Assembly (NCBI GenBank): GCA_017642695.1
Contig: JAEPQD010000002.1
Location: forward strand, 496,001-560,000
Length of the DNA: 64,000 bases
Reading direction: 5' to 3'
DNA from: Parvibaculum sp.
GTDB taxonomy: Bacteria; Pseudomonadota; Alphaproteobacteria; Parvibaculales; Parvibaculaceae
The notes below the pieces were generated by a model. It saw only the letters and a list, made by a program, of their open reading frames with translations. It did not search any database and was not told where the DNA came from. Below, in pieces: positions 38,203 to 51,467 of this stretch (position 1 is the stretch's first letter; each line of letters begins with the position of its first letter). The translations under genes and the position numbers were made by a program.

Positions 38203-39105
38203 ATGACGAAAGCGCAGAAGCCGGAGAAGAACGCACGCACCAAGGTGTCGTTTGAATTCTTTCCGCCCAAAACGCCCGAGATGGAAGAGACGCTATGGAA
38301 GTCGATCCGCCGTCTCGAACCGTTGCAGCCGGAGTTTGTCTCCGTGACGTATGGCGCGGGCGGTTCGACGCGCGAGCGTACGCATGCGACCGTGAAGCGG
38401 ATTCACGACGAGACCACGCTTGAGCCCGTCGCGCATCTGACCTGTGTCGGCGCCTCGAAGGCGGAGGTTGACGATGTGATCCGCGGATACTGGGATGCCG
38501 GCATTCGCCGCATCGTCGCGCTTCGCGGCGACATGCCGGAACTCGGCGCTCCCTATAAGCCGCATCCGGAAGGTTATCAGTCCACGCCGGAACTGATCGA
38601 AGGCATTCGCAAGATCGCGGATTTTGACGTTATCGTTTCGGCCTATCCCGAAAAGCACCCGGAATCGGAATCGCTCGAAGCCGATATCGAGCTTCTGAAG
38701 CGCAAGATCGATGCTGGTGCGACGAGGGCGGTCACGCAGTTCGTTTTCGACACGGACAAGCATATCCGTTTCTTCGAGAGGGCGCGCGAGGAAGGCATCG
38801 ATGTGCCCATCGTTCCAGGCATCATGCCGACGACGAACTTCAAGGGAACGAAGCGCATGGCGGGCCGCTGCGGCGCCAGCATCCCGAAATGGCTCGATGA
38901 TTACTATATCGGGCTCGATGACGATCTCGCGACGCGGAAGCTTATCGGCGCCTATGTCGCGGCGGAGCAGGTGAACCGTCTGCGGAGCTACGGCTTCGAC
39001 CGTTTCCATTTTTACACGCTGAACCAGGCGGACCTTACTTTCGCGATCTGTCACTTGCTGGGGCTTCGTCCCCAGACGGTTCCGGCAGAGCCGGAAACCG
39101 TGTGA
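38203..39105 (+). CDS. metF: Methylenetetrahydrofolate reductase
   Basis: A 300-residue FAD enzyme that reduces 5,10-methylene-THF to 5-methyl-THF for methionine synthesis. Features of the TIM-barrel family are [16 protein letters not shown] near the N-terminus with the conserved Glu, [44 protein letters not shown], and the FAD-binding [15 protein letters not shown] segment (here [13 protein letters not shown]). The start may be the ATG at 38203 or the GTG immediately before. It is second in the sahR-metF-metH operon. Confidence 0.96.
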   Translation: MTKAQKPEKNARTKVSFEFFPPKTPEMEETLWKSIRRLEPLQPEFVSVTYGAGGSTRERTHATVKRIHDETTLEPVAHLTCVGASKAEVDDVIRGYWDAGIRRIVALRGDMPELGAPYKPHPEGYQSTPELIEGIRKIADFDVIVSAYPEKHPESESLEADIELLKRKIDAGATRAVTQFVFDTDKHIRFFERAREEGIDVPIVPGIMPTTNFKGTKRMAGRCGASIPKWLDDYYIGLDDDLATRKLIGAYVAAEQVNRLRSYGFDRFHFYTLNQADLTFAICHLLGLRPQTVPAEPETV

Positions 39106-39139
39106 TCCGCGCAAAGAATCAGTATTGAGAGGAAAGACA

Positions 39140-40213
39140 ATGTCCCACCCGAAGACGCGCGAAGAACGCATCGCTCACCTCAAGAAGGAGGTGAAGGAAC
39201 GTGTGCTCATTCTCGACGGCGCGATGGGCACGATGATCCAGCAGTACAAGCTTGGCGAAGAAGACTATCGCGGCGAACGCTTCAAGGATCATCCAAGTGA
39301 CGTGAAGGGCAACAACGAGCTCATTTCGCTCGTCCAGCCCGACATTCTGCGCGACATTCATCTGAAGTATTACCGCGCGGGCGCCGATTTTGCCGAAACC
39401 AACACCTTCGGCGCGACGCGGATCGCCCAGGCCGACTATCACATGGAAGATCTCGCCTACGAGATGAATGTTGAAAGCGCGCGGGCCGCGCGAGCGGCGG
39501 CGGATATCTGCGAGAAGGAAGAGCCGGGCCGCGTCTGCTATGTGGCGGGCGTACTCGGGCCGACGAACAGGACGGCGTCCATCTCGCCGGACGTGAACGA
39601 TCCCGGCTTCCGCAATGTCGACTTCGACAAGCTCTATGTCGCCTACAAGGAAGCGACCAAGGGGCTCATCGAAGGCGGCGCAGACACGATCCTCGTCGAA
39701 ACGATTTTCGACACGCTGAACGCCAAGGCCGCGCTCTATGCGGTCGAGGACGTGTTCGAGGAAGAAGGCATCGAGCTCCCGATCATGATTTCGGGCACCA
39801 TCACCGACATGTCGGGCCGGCTTCTTTCCGGCCAGACGCCGGAAGCTTTCTGGAATTCGGTGCGGCATGTAGAGCCCTTCTCCATAGGGCTCAACTGCGC
39901 GCTTGGTGCCAAGGAGATGCGTCAGCATATCGATACGTTGTCGCGTATCGCGGATACGAACGTCTCCGCGCACCCGAATGCCGGTCTGCCGAACGAGATG
40001 GGCGAATATGACGAGAGCCCCGAGCAGATGTCGAAGCTTGTGGGCGAATTCGCGTCCTCCGGCATCGTCAATATTCTCGGCGGGTGCTGCGGTACGACAC
40101 CGGATCACATTCGCGCGATTGCCGAAGCGGCAAAGACCGGCAAGGCCCGGGCGATTCCGGAAATCGAACGCAAGATGCGTCTTTCCGGCCTTGAGCCGTT
40201 CGCGGCGGATTGA
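39140..40213 (+). CDS. metH: Methionine synthase, homocysteine-binding half (split MetH)
   Basis: A 357-residue protein equal to the first module of cobalamin-dependent methionine synthase. The barrel begins [23 protein letters not shown]. The zinc ligands that activate homocysteine are C253 (GLNCALG) and the C316/C317 pair ([10 protein letters not shown]). The protein stops after this module; folate, cobalamin and reactivation modules are encoded by the next gene, 74 bases downstream. AGGAAAG precedes the ATG at 39140. A split MetH is known in some alphaproteobacteria, for example Caulobacter, so this is a real arrangement and not a frameshift. Confidence 0.93.
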   Translation: MSHPKTREERIAHLKKEVKERVLILDGAMGTMIQQYKLGEEDYRGERFKDHPSDVKGNNELISLVQPDILRDIHLKYYRAGADFAETNTFGATRIAQADYHMEDLAYEMNVESARAARAAADICEKEEPGRVCYVAGVLGPTNRTASISPDVNDPGFRNVDFDKLYVAYKEATKGLIEGGADTILVETIFDTLNAKAALYAVEDVFEEEGIELPIMISGTITDMSGRLLSGQTPEAFWNSVRHVEPFSIGLNCALGAKEMRQHIDTLSRIADTNVSAHPNAGLPNEMGEYDESPEQMSKLVGEFASSGIVNILGGCCGTTPDHIRAIAEAAKTGKARAIPEIERKMRLSGLEPFAAD

Positions 40214-40287
40214 CTTGAATCGTGCGCCCGCCGCCGGCTTCCGACGGAAGCTGGCGGCTGTTGCGCATGCCTGAAACCGAAGAGTAA

Positions 40288-42987
<2,700 letters not shown>

Positions 42988-42990
42988 TGC

Positions 42991-43335
42991 TCATTTGAGC
43001 ATTTTCGCCCATTTCTCGGACCAGACGGTGAGGGGCGTGAGTTGCTTGAGCAGCTCACGCCCCGTTTTCGTGAGGGCATAGCCTTCGTCCGTGCGGGTTT
43101 CGACGAGCAGCGACTCCCGCAGTTCCGCAAGACGTGTGTTGAGCACGCTCGGCGAGATGCCGCCGCAGGCGGCTTGCAGCTCGCGGAAATTGAGCGGTTC
43201 GCCGCGCAGTTCCCAGAGAATCCGCAGCACCCAGCGCCGTCCCAGCAGGTCGAGCAGCGCCATGACCGGACGGCCGGTCTGCGAGCCGCGTACGCGGGCG
43301 CCCGGGCGGGGCGGGTTCGTCTTTCCGTCGCTCAT
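42991..43335 (-). CDS. HxlR-family transcriptional regulator
   Basis: A 114-residue winged-helix regulator: PVMALLDLLGRRWVLRILWEL, LNFRELQAACGGISPSVLNTRLAELRE and the C-terminal LTKTGRELLKQLTPLTVWSEKW are typical of HxlR/YodB proteins, which often sense electrophiles or thiol stress. One cysteine (C57 region, AACGG) could be redox-active as in YodB-type sensors, though its position is not the usual N-terminal one. It diverges from a carboxymuconolactone-decarboxylase-family gene, with an inverted repeat between them, and converges on metH with a 3-base gap. Confidence 0.88.
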   Translation of the reverse strand: MSDGKTNPPRPGARVRGSQTGRPVMALLDLLGRRWVLRILWELRGEPLNFRELQAACGGISPSVLNTRLAELRESLLVETRTDEGYALTKTGRELLKQLTPLTVWSEKWAKMLK

Positions 43336-43381
43336 GCGGCCAACATAACCCTTGTGCTACGAAAAAAGAAGCGCCATGTTT

Positions 43382-43404
43382 CTTGCTATTGAAATCGTAG
43401 CAAG
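43382..43404. promoter_or_regulatory. Candidate HxlR operator
   Basis: CTTGCTA (43382-43388) and TAGCAAG (43398-43404) form perfect 7-bp arms with a 9-bp spacer. The right arm merges with the AAGGAG ribosome-binding site of the carboxymuconolactone-decarboxylase gene. A further GCTACGA half-site lies at 43356-43362, close to the regulator's own start, so both genes may be controlled. Confidence 0.55.
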
Positions 43405-43413
43405 GAGACGGCA

Positions 43414-43962
43414 ATGACCCATCGCATCGAACCGGCCGCGCGGCCATACGAAAAGGACATGGAAGCGACCCTCGAAAAGCTGATGCCGCCGGGCGTCGAA
43501 CCGCTCGTGCTTTTCCGCACGCTGGCGCGCAACCCGCGCGTCTTCCGCCGGTTCATGGCGGGTGGGCTGCTCGACAAGGGATCGATCACGCTGCGCGAAC
43601 GCGAGATTGCCATCGACAGGGCCTGCGCGCGCTGCGGCGGCGAATATGAGTGGGGCGTTCACATTGCGCTCTTCGCCGACAAGGCCGGCTTCGGTGCGGG
43701 TGAAATCGCGGCGACCGTTGTACCGGGCGCGGACGCAGCCTGCTGGACGTCGCGCGAGCGGCTCATCGTCCGGCTGGTGGACCAGCTTCACGAAACGAAC
43801 ACCGTCGATGATGAGCTGTGGGCCGCGCTGAAAGAGGAGTTCGAGGATGAGCAGTTGATCGAACTCGTGGTCCTCACGGGCCTCTATCACATGGTGTCGT
43901 TCACGGTGAATGCGCTACGCCTGCCGCTCGAGGACTATGCGGCGCGCTTTCCGGCTGGTTGA
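43414..43962 (+). CDS. Carboxymuconolactone decarboxylase (AhpD-like) family protein
   Basis: A 182-residue protein of the CMD/AhpD-like fold. The redox motif is CARCGGEYEWGVH (C-x-x-C followed by conserved E and H), characteristic of peroxidase-type members rather than true decarboxylases. The N-terminal LFRTLARNPRVFRRFMAGG and C-terminal ELVVLTGLYHMVSFTVNALRLPLE match the family. Length is typical of the single-domain members. It diverges from, and is probably controlled by, the HxlR regulator. AAGGAG lies 7 bases before the ATG. Confidence 0.88.
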   Translation: MTHRIEPAARPYEKDMEATLEKLMPPGVEPLVLFRTLARNPRVFRRFMAGGLLDKGSITLREREIAIDRACARCGGEYEWGVHIALFADKAGFGAGEIAATVVPGADAACWTSRERLIVRLVDQLHETNTVDDELWAALKEEFEDEQLIELVVLTGLYHMVSFTVNALRLPLEDYAARFPAG

Positions 43963-43969
43963 AGGAAAA

Positions 43970-44005
43970 CAGAAAAGAAGGGCGCATCCTGCGTGATGCG
44001 CCCTT
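43970..44005 (-). terminator. Rho-independent terminator downstream of the 26-residue peptide gene
   Basis: A perfect 11-bp stem AAGGGCGCATC / GATGCGCCCTT (43978-43988 with 43995-44005) with a 6-nt loop is followed on the minus strand by TTCTTTTCTGTTTTC. Read in that direction it ends the small peptide transcript. For the converging gene it would be a weak terminator. Confidence 0.8.
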
Positions 44006-44041
44006 CGAAATTCGAGGAACAGTGTCTTGCCTGTCGCGGGC

Positions 44042-44122
44042 TCAGAACACGCCCATGGTGATTGCGCCGACGAACAGAAACGCGAGCCCGGTCGCCAGAT
44101 ATCCAGCCTTCATTGCCAGCAT
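44042..44122 (-). CDS. 26-residue single-helix membrane peptide
   Basis: A short frame encoding MLAMKAGYLATGLAFLFVGA followed by ITMGVF: a two-charge N-terminus and one hydrophobic helix. Evidence for expression is a strong GGAGG 6 bases before the ATG and a dedicated terminator 37 bases after the stop. It resembles the 27-residue peptide at 24634-24717 in length and layout, not in exact sequence. Function unknown. The remaining gap 44123-44361 shows no other gene. Confidence 0.6.
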   Translation of the reverse strand: MLAMKAGYLATGLAFLFVGAITMGVF

Positions 44123-44361
44123 TTCGGCCTCCACTTTTGGGAGAGGGAGTCTCAGGCCGAACGCCGCGGTTTCGCAAGCGGATTCATGGCTGCACTGCAA
44201 CATGGGGGCGGGCGCTTGCGAAGAAACTTTCCCAAACCCTTGAGTCCGGCGGGCAAATGCCGTGTGGATGAGATTCTGTCAGTGCCGCCGGATGAGTGCA
44301 TGGCGGGCACTTCCTGCCGGTTTCGGGCCTGCCTGTGCATTTAGCAATTCGGGGATGTGAA

Positions 44362-45342
44362 TCAGCTGCGGAATCGGATGACCGGCTTGCCGATGCTCTC
44401 GCGGTCGAGCAGGCGCTGCAGAACGGCGGGCGCTTCTTCCAGTGGATAGCTTGCGGCCGGCTCGGGATGGATTTTCCCCTCGCTCGCCCAGGCGGTCAGT
44501 GTCTTCAGGAGCGGAATGTTCGCTGCCGGGTTCGCGCGGATATGCCCGCCCCAGTCGACGCCGACAATGGCGCAGCGTTTCAGCAGTGCGAGGTTCAACG
44601 GCACGCGCGGAATCTCGCCCGCCGCGAAACCGACGACAAGATGCCGCCCGCCGGGCGCGAGGCAGCGGAGCGCCGTTTCGGAAAGATCGCCGCCCACCGG
44701 ATCGTAGACGAGGTCGACGTCGCGGCGTCCCGTCAGCGGTTCGAGCTCCTTCCGCCAGTCTTCCTTCGTGTAGTCGATGGTGAAGTCCGCGCCCGCCTTC
44801 TTAGCGGCTTCGCGCTTTTCCTCCGTCGAGGCGGCGGCGATTACGGTCGCGCCCATCGCCTTTGCAATGTCGATGGCCGCCATGCCGACGCCGCCCGCGG
44901 CGCCGAGCACCAGTACGGTCTCGCCGGACCGGAGTTTCCCGCAATCTTCAAAGCCGTAAAGCGCCGTGCAATAGGAGACGATGAAGCCCGCCGCCGCTTC
45001 CGCGCTCATCGCGTCGGGCACCGGCACGCAGACGGCCGCGGGCAGTGCGATCTTGCCCGCCAGTGCGCCGCGCGGCGAGAGCGCCATCACGCGTTTCTCC
45101 ATCAGCGCTTCCGGCGCGCCGTCGCCGAGCGCGATCACCTTGCCCGCAACCTCGCTCCCCGGCACGAAGGGCAGCGGCGTCTTCACCTGATAGCGGCCCG
45201 CGACGAGCAGCGCGTCGACATAGCCGAGCCCCGCCGCCTCCGTCTCGATCACGACTTCGCCCGCGCGAGGGGAAGGGTCGTCCATCTCTTCGAGCACAAG
45301 CGCGGAGGGTGCCCCGTAGTCGAGGCAGCGGATCGCCTTCAT
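44362..45342 (-). CDS. NADPH:quinone oxidoreductase family protein (zinc-independent MDR)
   Basis: A 326-residue medium-chain dehydrogenase/reductase without zinc ligands. The GroES-like N-terminal domain has VPGSEVAGKVIALG; the Rossmann domain has LVLGAAGGVGMAAIDIAKAMGATVIAAAS (core AAGGVG) and DLVYDPVGG. The family reduces quinones or alpha,beta-unsaturated carbonyls with NADPH. The substrate cannot be called. It is 58 bases upstream of the end of the oxoprolinase gene's transcription unit on the same strand and may be co-transcribed with it. Confidence 0.9.
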   Translation of the reverse strand: MKAIRCLDYGAPSALVLEEMDDPSPRAGEVVIETEAAGLGYVDALLVAGRYQVKTPLPFVPGSEVAGKVIALGDGAPEALMEKRVMALSPRGALAGKIALPAAVCVPVPDAMSAEAAAGFIVSYCTALYGFEDCGKLRSGETVLVLGAAGGVGMAAIDIAKAMGATVIAAASTEEKREAAKKAGADFTIDYTKEDWRKELEPLTGRRDVDLVYDPVGGDLSETALRCLAPGGRHLVVGFAAGEIPRVPLNLALLKRCAIVGVDWGGHIRANPAANIPLLKTLTAWASEGKIHPEPAASYPLEEAPAVLQRLLDRESIGKPVIRFRS

Positions 45343-45400
45343 GGTGTTCTCCCTGATTTCTTTTCCGCATCATGCGCGCGCGGGCGGAACATGCAAGGCG

Positions 45401-48400
45401 TTACGCCGTGCCGTAGCCGCCGCCGCCCGGCGTCTTCACGATCACCGTGTCGCCCGCGTCGAGTTCTGCCGTAGCGGAACCGCCGAGCTTTTCGTGTCCG
45501 CCATTCGCGCGGCGGATTTCGTTTTCGCCGAGTGCCGCGTCTTCGCCACCGTCGAGGCCGAAGGGTGGCACGATCCGGTGTGTCGAGAGAATGGACAGCC
45601 CCATCTTCTCGCGGAAGCGGATTGCGCGCACCGCGCCGTCGCCGCCTTTGTGCTTCCCCGTGCCGCCCGAGCCTCGCCGGATCGAGAATTCCTCCAGCAG
45701 CACCGGGAAGCGCCATTCGAGCACTTCCGGATCGGTGAGCCTCGAATTCGTCATGTGGGTCTGGACCGCGTCCGCGCCGTCGAATGTGGGTCCCGCGCCC
45801 GCACCGCCCGCGATCGTTTCGTAGTACTGGTGACGCTCATTCCCGAAGGTGAGGTTGTTCATCGTGCCCTGCGCGGCGGCCATCGCACCGAAGGCGCCGA
45901 ACAGCGCGTCGGTCACGGCCTGACTCGTCTCGACATTGCCTCCGACCACCGCCGCAGGATACTCCGGCGCAAGCATCGAACCTTCGGGGATCATGATCTC
46001 GATGGGTTTGAGGCAGCCCTCGTTCAGCGGAATGTCGTCGTCCACCATGCAGCGGAAGACATAAAGCACTGCTGCGCGGGTGACGGAGGAGGGTGCGTTG
46101 AGGTTGGTGTCGAGCGCCGCGCTGGTGCCCGTGAAGTCGATCTTCGCGGTCCGCTGTTTGCGATCGACGCTTACGTCAACGCAGATCGCAGAACCGTCAT
46201 CCATCTTCAGCTCGAAGCGCGCATCCTTCAACCGGTCGATCACGCGGCGGACATTCTCCTCCGCGTTGTCCTGCACATGGCCCATATAGGCGGTCACGAC
46301 ATCGAGGCCGAATTCCCTGACCATGCGGCGCAGTTCCTGCGCGCCCTTTTCGCAAGCGGCGATCTGCGCGCGGAGGTCGGCAAGGTTCTGCTCCGGATTG
46401 CGCGCGGGGTAGGTCGCGCCGGTGAGGAGCGTCTTCATCTCCGCTTCGCGAAACTCGCCGCGTTCGACGATGCGGAAATTGTCGATGAGCACACCTTCTT
46501 CCTCGACGGTACGCGAATGCGCGGGCATGGAACCCGGCGAGATGCCGCCGATGTCGGCATGGTGCCCGCGCGCGGCGGTATAGAAGAGGCGCTCCTTCCC
46601 CGCCTCGTCATAGACGGGCGCGACGACGGTCACGTCGGGGAGATGCGTACCGCCATTGTAGGGCGCGTTCAGGACGAAGACATCGCCCGGCCCCATGCCG
46701 GGGTTCTGTTCGATCACGGCGCGCACGCTCGCGCCCATGGAGCCGAGATGCACCGGCATGTGCGGTGCATTCGAGACGAGCCCGCCGTCGCGGTCGAACA
46801 CGGCGCAGGAGAAGTCGAGCCGCTCCTTGATGTTGACGGAAGAGGCCGTGTTCTGCAGGGCAGCGCCCATCTGCTCTGCGATCGACATGAAGCGGTTGTT
46901 GAAGATCTCGAGCATCACCGGGTCGGCATCCGTGCCGATGGAGCGGCGCGGCGGAAGCGCCGTGGTACGTGTCAGAACAATGTGGTCGAGCGCGGTCACT
47001 TCCGCCGTCCAGCCGGGCTCTACGACGACCGTCTGATTGTCCTCGATGACGAGCGCCGGGCCCTCCATCCGGTCGCCGGGCGCGAGGTTCGTGCGGCGGA
47101 AGATTTTCGTCTCGTGCCGTTCGCCGTTAAAGCGGATGCTGCGTCTGTCCGCCGCTTCCGGCGCGCGCGCTTCCGGCTGCGCTTCGCTGCGGGCGGCGTT
47201 CGCGGCGAAGCGCGAGGCCGCGGAGACTTCCACCGCTTCCACGACCACCGTCTTGTTTTCGAAGCTGAAGCCGAATTGCGCGCGATGCGCTGCCTTGAAC
47301 GCGTCGAGCGCCCGCATATGGTCCCGGGTTCCGAAGCCGATCTCCAGCGCCGTGTCGCTGCCGTCGTAGCGCAGGTGCAGAAGAGGCGTGCATTCCACGT
47401 CGTCGGGTGCGACGCCTTGCGAGGTTATTTCTTTCCTGGCCTCGTCCGAGAGGTCCGCGATTGCCGCATCTAGGTCGCCGAGCAGCGCTTCCTCGAAAGG
47501 CCTGATGACGGCGCGCACGCGCGAGGTCGCGATCCGCGCGAGACCAATGCCATAGGCCGAGAGCAGGCCGGAGAAGGGATGGATGTGAATTGTTTTCATG
47601 CCCAGCGCGTCGGCGACAAGGCAGGCATGCTGGCCGCCCGCGCCGCCGAAGCATGAAAGCGTGTAGCCCGTCACATTGTGGCCGCGCTCGACGGAAATCT
47701 TCTTGATCGCATTCGCCATGTTTTCGACGGCGACCCGGAGGAAACCTTCGGCGATCTCATCGGGCGTCCGCTCGCCGCCGATGTGGTCGGCGAGTTCGCC
47801 GAAACCTCGCCGCACGGCGCCCGCGTCGAGCGGTTCGTTCTGCTTTGGCCCGAAGACCGGCGGGAAGAGATCGGGCTGCAGCTTTCCCAGCATCACGTTT
47901 GCATCGGTCACGGTAAGCGGCCCGCCGCGCCGGTAACAGGCCGGGCCGGGGTTCGCGCCCGCCGAATCCGGGCCGACCTGGAAACGCCCGTCCTCATAGT
48001 GAAGGATCGAGCCGCCGCCCGCTGCGACGGTGTGGATGCGCATCATCGGCACGCGCATGCGTACGCCCGCGATTTCCGTTTCGAAGCTCCGCTCGTAGTC
48101 GCCGTCATAGTGGCAGACATCGGTCGAGGTGCCGCCCATGTCGAAGCCGATCACTTTCGCGAAGCCTGCTTCGGCAGCCGTCATGGCCGCACCGACCACG
48201 CCGCCTGCCGGGCCGGACAGGATCGCGTCCTTGCCCTGGAAGAGCGCTGCGTCGGTGAGCCCGCCCGAGGACTGCATGAAGAAGAGCCTTGTCTCCGGAT
48301 CGTCGGTGCCGATGGCGCCCGCCACGCGGTCGACATAGCGGCGCAGCAGGGGCGACAGATAGGCGTCCACCACGGTCGTGTCGCCGCGCGAGACAAACTT

Positions 48401-49018
48401 GATCAGCGGGCTCACGCGGTGGCCGAGGGAGACCTGCGTGAAGCCGACGTCGCGCGCGATCTCTCCCGCTTCCTCTTCATGTGCCGGATAGCGGTAGCCA
48501 TGCATGAACGAAATCGCGACAGAGCGGATGCCCGCGGCATATGCCGCTTCGAGCGCCGCGCGCGCCGCGTCGCGGTCGAGCGGTGCCAATACTTCGCCTT
48601 CCGCCGTCACGCGCTCGTTCACTTCCGCCACCCGCTCGTAGAGAAGCTCCGGTTTCTCGATCTTCAGGCGGAAGAGGTGGGGCCGCGCCTGGTAGCCAAT
48701 GGCGAGCGCGTCGCGAAAGCCCTTCGTCGTCAGCAGCAGCGTACGGTCACCCTTGCGTTCCAGCAGCGCATTGGTCGCGACTGTCGTGCCCATCTTCACG
48801 GCGCCAATCCTGTCGCCGGGCAGCGCCGCCTCCGCGCTCCCTCCCAGCATCTCGCGGATGCCCTGCAGCGCGGCGTCGTCGTAATGCTCCGGATTTTCGG
48901 AAAGGAGCTTGCGCGCATGCAGCGCGCCGTCCGGCGCGCGGCCGATCACATCCGTGAAGGTGCCGCCCCGGTCGATCCAGAAATCCCAGCGGGCGCTGTC
49001 CGTCGATTTTTCCGTCAT
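45401..49018 (-). CDS. 5-oxoprolinase / hydantoinase (HyuA-HyuB fusion), ATP-dependent
   Basis: A 1205-residue single-chain enzyme combining the HyuA half (about 1-690: [53 protein letters not shown]) and the HyuB half (about 700-1205: [19 protein letters not shown] as in [70 protein letters not shown] [15 protein letters not shown]). The fusion and length match eukaryotic-type 5-oxoprolinase (OplAH), which opens 5-oxoproline to glutamate with ATP; hydantoin hydrolysis is an alternative. Start at 49018 because the translation upstream is not protein-like. Divergent from djlA. Confidence 0.92.
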   Translation of the reverse strand: MTEKSTDSARWDFWIDRGGTFTDVIGRAPDGALHARKLLSENPEHYDDAALQGIREMLGGSAEAALPGDRIGAVKMGTTVATNALLERKGDRTLLLTTKGFRDALAIGYQARPHLFRLKIEKPELLYERVAEVNERVTAEGEVLAPLDRDAARAALEAAYAAGIRSVAISFMHGYRYPAHEEEAGEIARDVGFTQVSLGHRVSPLIKFVSRGDTTVVDAYLSPLLRRYVDRVAGAIGTDDPETRLFFMQSSGGLTDAALFQGKDAILSGPAGGVVGAAMTAAEAGFAKVIGFDMGGTSTDVCHYDGDYERSFETEIAGVRMRVPMMRIHTVAAGGGSILHYEDGRFQVGPDSAGANPGPACYRRGGPLTVTDANVMLGKLQPDLFPPVFGPKQNEPLDAGAVRRGFGELADHIGGERTPDEIAEGFLRVAVENMANAIKKISVERGHNVTGYTLSCFGGAGGQHACLVADALGMKTIHIHPFSGLLSAYGIGLARIATSRVRAVIRPFEEALLGDLDAAIADLSDEARKEITSQGVAPDDVECTPLLHLRYDGSDTALEIGFGTRDHMRALDAFKAAHRAQFGFSFENKTVVVEAVEVSAASRFAANAARSEAQPEARAPEAADRRSIRFNGERHETKIFRRTNLAPGDRMEGPALVIEDNQTVVVEPGWTAEVTALDHIVLTRTTALPPRRSIGTDADPVMLEIFNNRFMSIAEQMGAALQNTASSVNIKERLDFSCAVFDRDGGLVSNAPHMPVHLGSMGASVRAVIEQNPGMGPGDVFVLNAPYNGGTHLPDVTVVAPVYDEAGKERLFYTAARGHHADIGGISPGSMPAHSRTVEEEGVLIDNFRIVERGEFREAEMKTLLTGATYPARNPEQNLADLRAQIAACEKGAQELRRMVREFGLDVVTAYMGHVQDNAEENVRRVIDRLKDARFELKMDDGSAICVDVSVDRKQRTAKIDFTGTSAALDTNLNAPSSVTRAAVLYVFRCMVDDDIPLNEGCLKPIEIMIPEGSMLAPEYPAAVVGGNVETSQAVTDALFGAFGAMAAAQGTMNNLTFGNERHQYYETIAGGAGAGPTFDGADAVQTHMTNSRLTDPEVLEWRFPVLLEEFSIRRGSGGTGKHKGGDGAVRAIRFREKMGLSILSTHRIVPPFGLDGGEDAALGENEIRRANGGHEKLGGSATAELDAGDTVIVKTPGGGGYGTA

Positions 49019-49144
49019 GCAGCGCAACCTGCCACAGGGCCCCGGAACCGGGAAGCGCGGAGACCCCGGAATCCCTTTATTTACGCAAGGGTATCCGCCG
49101 ATTTCGCAGGTGCGGGAGACGGCAAAAAGTCTTAAAGTGCCCGC

Positions 49145-49855
49145 ATGTCGATTTGGGGAAAAATCGCGGGCGCCGGCGTAGGTCTTGCCGTCGGCGGGCC
49201 CTTGGGTGCGCTTCTGGGCGCGGTCGCCGGCCATGTGGTCATCGATCGTGCGCTCCAGGACAGCGAGGTCGTGTTCACGATCGCCCTCATCGCTCTCTCC
49301 GCCAAGATGGCGAAGGCGGATGGGGAGGTGAGCGATTCCGAAATCCGGGCCTTCGAGGAAATCTTCAAGATACCGCCCGGCGAGGCGAAGAACGTCGCGC
49401 GCGTCTACAAGGTCGCGCAGCAAGACGTCGCGGGCTTCGAGGCCTATGCGCGGCAGGTCGCGCGCATCTATCAGGACAAGCCTGCCGTCCTCGAAGACGT
49501 GCTCGACGCGCTCTTCCACATCGCCAAGGCTGACGGCCATGTCCATCCGCAGGAACTCGAATACCTCCGCACGGTCGCCGATATCTTCGGCTTCTCGGAA
49601 ATCGAGTTCGCTCGTATCCGCGCGAGCCATCTCGGGCAAGAGAAGGGCGATCCCTATCTCGTGCTCGGCATCACGCCGGATATCTCGGATGAAGACCTGA
49701 AAAAGGCCTATCGCCGCCTCGTGCGTGAGAACCACCCGGACACGCTCATCGCGCGTGGCGTACCGCAGGAACTCGTCACCATCGCGAACGAGAAGCTCGC
49801 CGCGATCAATGTCGCCTATGGCAAGATCGCGAAAGCGCGCGGTATCGCGGCCTAG
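49145..49855 (+). CDS. djlA: DjlA-type co-chaperone (TerB-like and J domains)
   Basis: A 236-residue membrane-anchored co-chaperone. An N-terminal Gly-rich hydrophobic segment (residues about 7-32, [22 protein letters not shown]) is followed by a TerB-like helical domain (about 38-150; [48 protein letters not shown]) and a C-terminal J domain (about 168-236) with the essential HPD in ENHPDTL. It should stimulate DnaK ATPase at the membrane. It is followed closely by an MFS gene and, further on, a cell-wall amidase. Confidence 0.9.
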   Translation: MSIWGKIAGAGVGLAVGGPLGALLGAVAGHVVIDRALQDSEVVFTIALIALSAKMAKADGEVSDSEIRAFEEIFKIPPGEAKNVARVYKVAQQDVAGFEAYARQVARIYQDKPAVLEDVLDALFHIAKADGHVHPQELEYLRTVADIFGFSEIEFARIRASHLGQEKGDPYLVLGITPDISDEDLKKAYRRLVRENHPDTLIARGVPQELVTIANEKLAAINVAYGKIAKARGIAA

Positions 49856-49944
49856 ATGCAGGGATCGCTTACCGGTGAAGGGGCGATTGTTGCGGCGATC
49901 ACGCGGCCGGAAGGTGCGTGCCGGCCGTTGACGCTGGCGGTATC

Positions 49945-51120
49945 ATGACGCCGTTCTGGAAATTGTCCGCCGCGGGCTTTGCCGCGACCGCCATCACCTA
50001 TGGCCCGGCGCGCATGGGCTTTGGCCTTTTCCTGCCCGAGTTCAGATCGGTGTTCTCGATCTCGATCCAGGAAGCCGGCATGATTTCGAGCCTCGGCTTT
50101 TTCGGTTTCTTCGCAGGCCTGCTGGTCTCGCAGGCCATGACGGCAGCGAGTGGGCCGCGTCTTCCGATTGTTTTCGGTCTGGCCGCCGCGACAGCCGGTA
50201 TCGGGTTGGTTGCTTCGGCGCCGAGCCTGCCAATGCTCTCGCTCGGAATACTTCTCGCGATGTCGAGCGCCGGTTTTTCGTGGACGCCGTTCAGCGATGC
50301 CATCAATCACGGGGTGGAAGAGAGGTTAAGGCCCACCGCGCTGTCTTTGGTCAGCACTGGCACGGGCCTCGGGATCACGGCTGCGGGCACCGCCGCGCTG
50401 CTCATGAGCATCGGCGGTGTTTCCTGGCGGCTGTGCTGGGCGATTTTCGCCATTGGCAGCGCGCTTTCGCTTCTCGGCAACTGGATGGCGCTGCGGGGTG
50501 CCGCCGGAAGACCGGGGCCGCGTCGGGCGCTGCGATGGAGGGTGCTGTTTCATCGGGCGGCGATACCCTTGTTCGGGATCGGCTTCTGCTTCGGCATCAC
50601 CTCGACTGTCTACATTTCCTTTGCTGCCGACCGGATCGCGCAGGCGGGCGGTGTGCCGGGCATTCCCGTCAATGTATCGGGCAGCCTCGTGTTCATCTGT
50701 TATGGCGCATTCGGCCTTCTCGGGCTTGTCACGGGGAGCGCGAAGGTTGCGTTGGGTCTGCCCTTGCTGCTGCGCCTGCTGATGCTGGCATCCGCCCTGT
50801 CTTCCGCGCTCATTGCGCTGGTGCCGACGTCATGGACGGGTGTGGTCGTCTCTGCGGGACTGCAAGGCATCAACGTCATGATGATGAGCGCCGCAATGGC
50901 GTTCTGGTCGGATCGGCTGTTTCCGGATTTCCCGTCGCGCGGCTTCACGGCTGTCCTTCTTGCCGTTGCGACCGGCAGCGTGCTCGGCCCGGTCGCGGCA
51001 GGGTCGGTTGCCGACGCCTTCGGCGCGGTCGCGATGTTCCTCGGTACGGCGACACTTGCGGCGGTAGCCGCGCTGGCCATCCGCTCCGGCTACATCAGGG
51101 AAAGCCCGCACCCGGGGTGA
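49945..51120 (+). CDS. MFS transporter (YbfB/YjiJ-like)
   Basis: A 391-residue major-facilitator protein with about 12 membrane helices, for example GFAATAITYGPARMGFGLFL, GLAAATAGIGLVASAPSLPML, GTGLGITAAGTAALLMSIGG and TAVLLAVATGSVLGPVAAGS. The N-terminal 'YGPARMGFGLFLPEF' pattern fits the YbfB/YjiJ (MFS_4) group. Substrate unknown. ATG at 49945 is preferred over a GTG 27 bases upstream. It lies 89 bases beyond djlA. Confidence 0.85.
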   Translation: MTPFWKLSAAGFAATAITYGPARMGFGLFLPEFRSVFSISIQEAGMISSLGFFGFFAGLLVSQAMTAASGPRLPIVFGLAAATAGIGLVASAPSLPMLSLGILLAMSSAGFSWTPFSDAINHGVEERLRPTALSLVSTGTGLGITAAGTAALLMSIGGVSWRLCWAIFAIGSALSLLGNWMALRGAAGRPGPRRALRWRVLFHRAAIPLFGIGFCFGITSTVYISFAADRIAQAGGVPGIPVNVSGSLVFICYGAFGLLGLVTGSAKVALGLPLLLRLLMLASALSSALIALVPTSWTGVVVSAGLQGINVMMMSAAMAFWSDRLFPDFPSRGFTAVLLAVATGSVLGPVAAGSVADAFGAVAMFLGTATLAAVAALAIRSGYIRESPHPG

Positions 51121-51298
51121 ACGGCATAGATCGGCGACGTCTCGGACCCGCTCGAGGCTGGCGACAGCTCGAGTATTCGCGCGGAACCTTCCAAGTATTG
51201 GGCAGGTAAAACCGGAGCCACAGTTTACACCGGGAATATCGCGGAGCAGGCCACGTAACCGGGGACAAGATTTCCGAAGGAGAGGTGGCTGCGTTTTG

Positions 51299-51331
51299 TG
51301 ACGTTTGTATAACGTTTCGATGACGGTCCTT
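51299..51331. repeat. Triple 11-nt direct repeat, PHO-box-like (array 2)
   Basis: Units TGACGTTTGTA, TAACGTTTCGA, TGACGGTCCTT without gaps. The array begins 38 bases after a GGGGACAAG, the same spacing as in array 1 (37 bases). Confidence 0.7.
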
Positions 51332-51434
51332 TTCGGACTGCGGGGATATCTCGCTTGCCGAACCGGGCGGGGACAAGATTTCCGGGAAACCGGGCCGGGA
51401 AACGCGCACCCTGATTGCCCGTCCGGTCGCCTCA

Positions 51435-51467
51435 TGACGTTTCAATGGCAGTTTGGTGACAGTCCGC
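51435..51467. repeat. Triple 11-nt direct repeat, PHO-box-like (array 3)
   Basis: Units TGACGTTTCAA, TGGCAGTTTGG, TGACAGTCCGC without gaps. On the minus strand this reads CTGTCAC-N4, CTGCCAT-N4, CGTCAT, the closest of the three to a PhoB box. Confidence 0.7.

Noticed and set aside
40214..40287. Cobalamin riboswitch upstream of the second metH gene
   Set aside because: Only 74 bases separate the genes and no B12-box-like conserved segment is visible; regulation by SahR is more likely.
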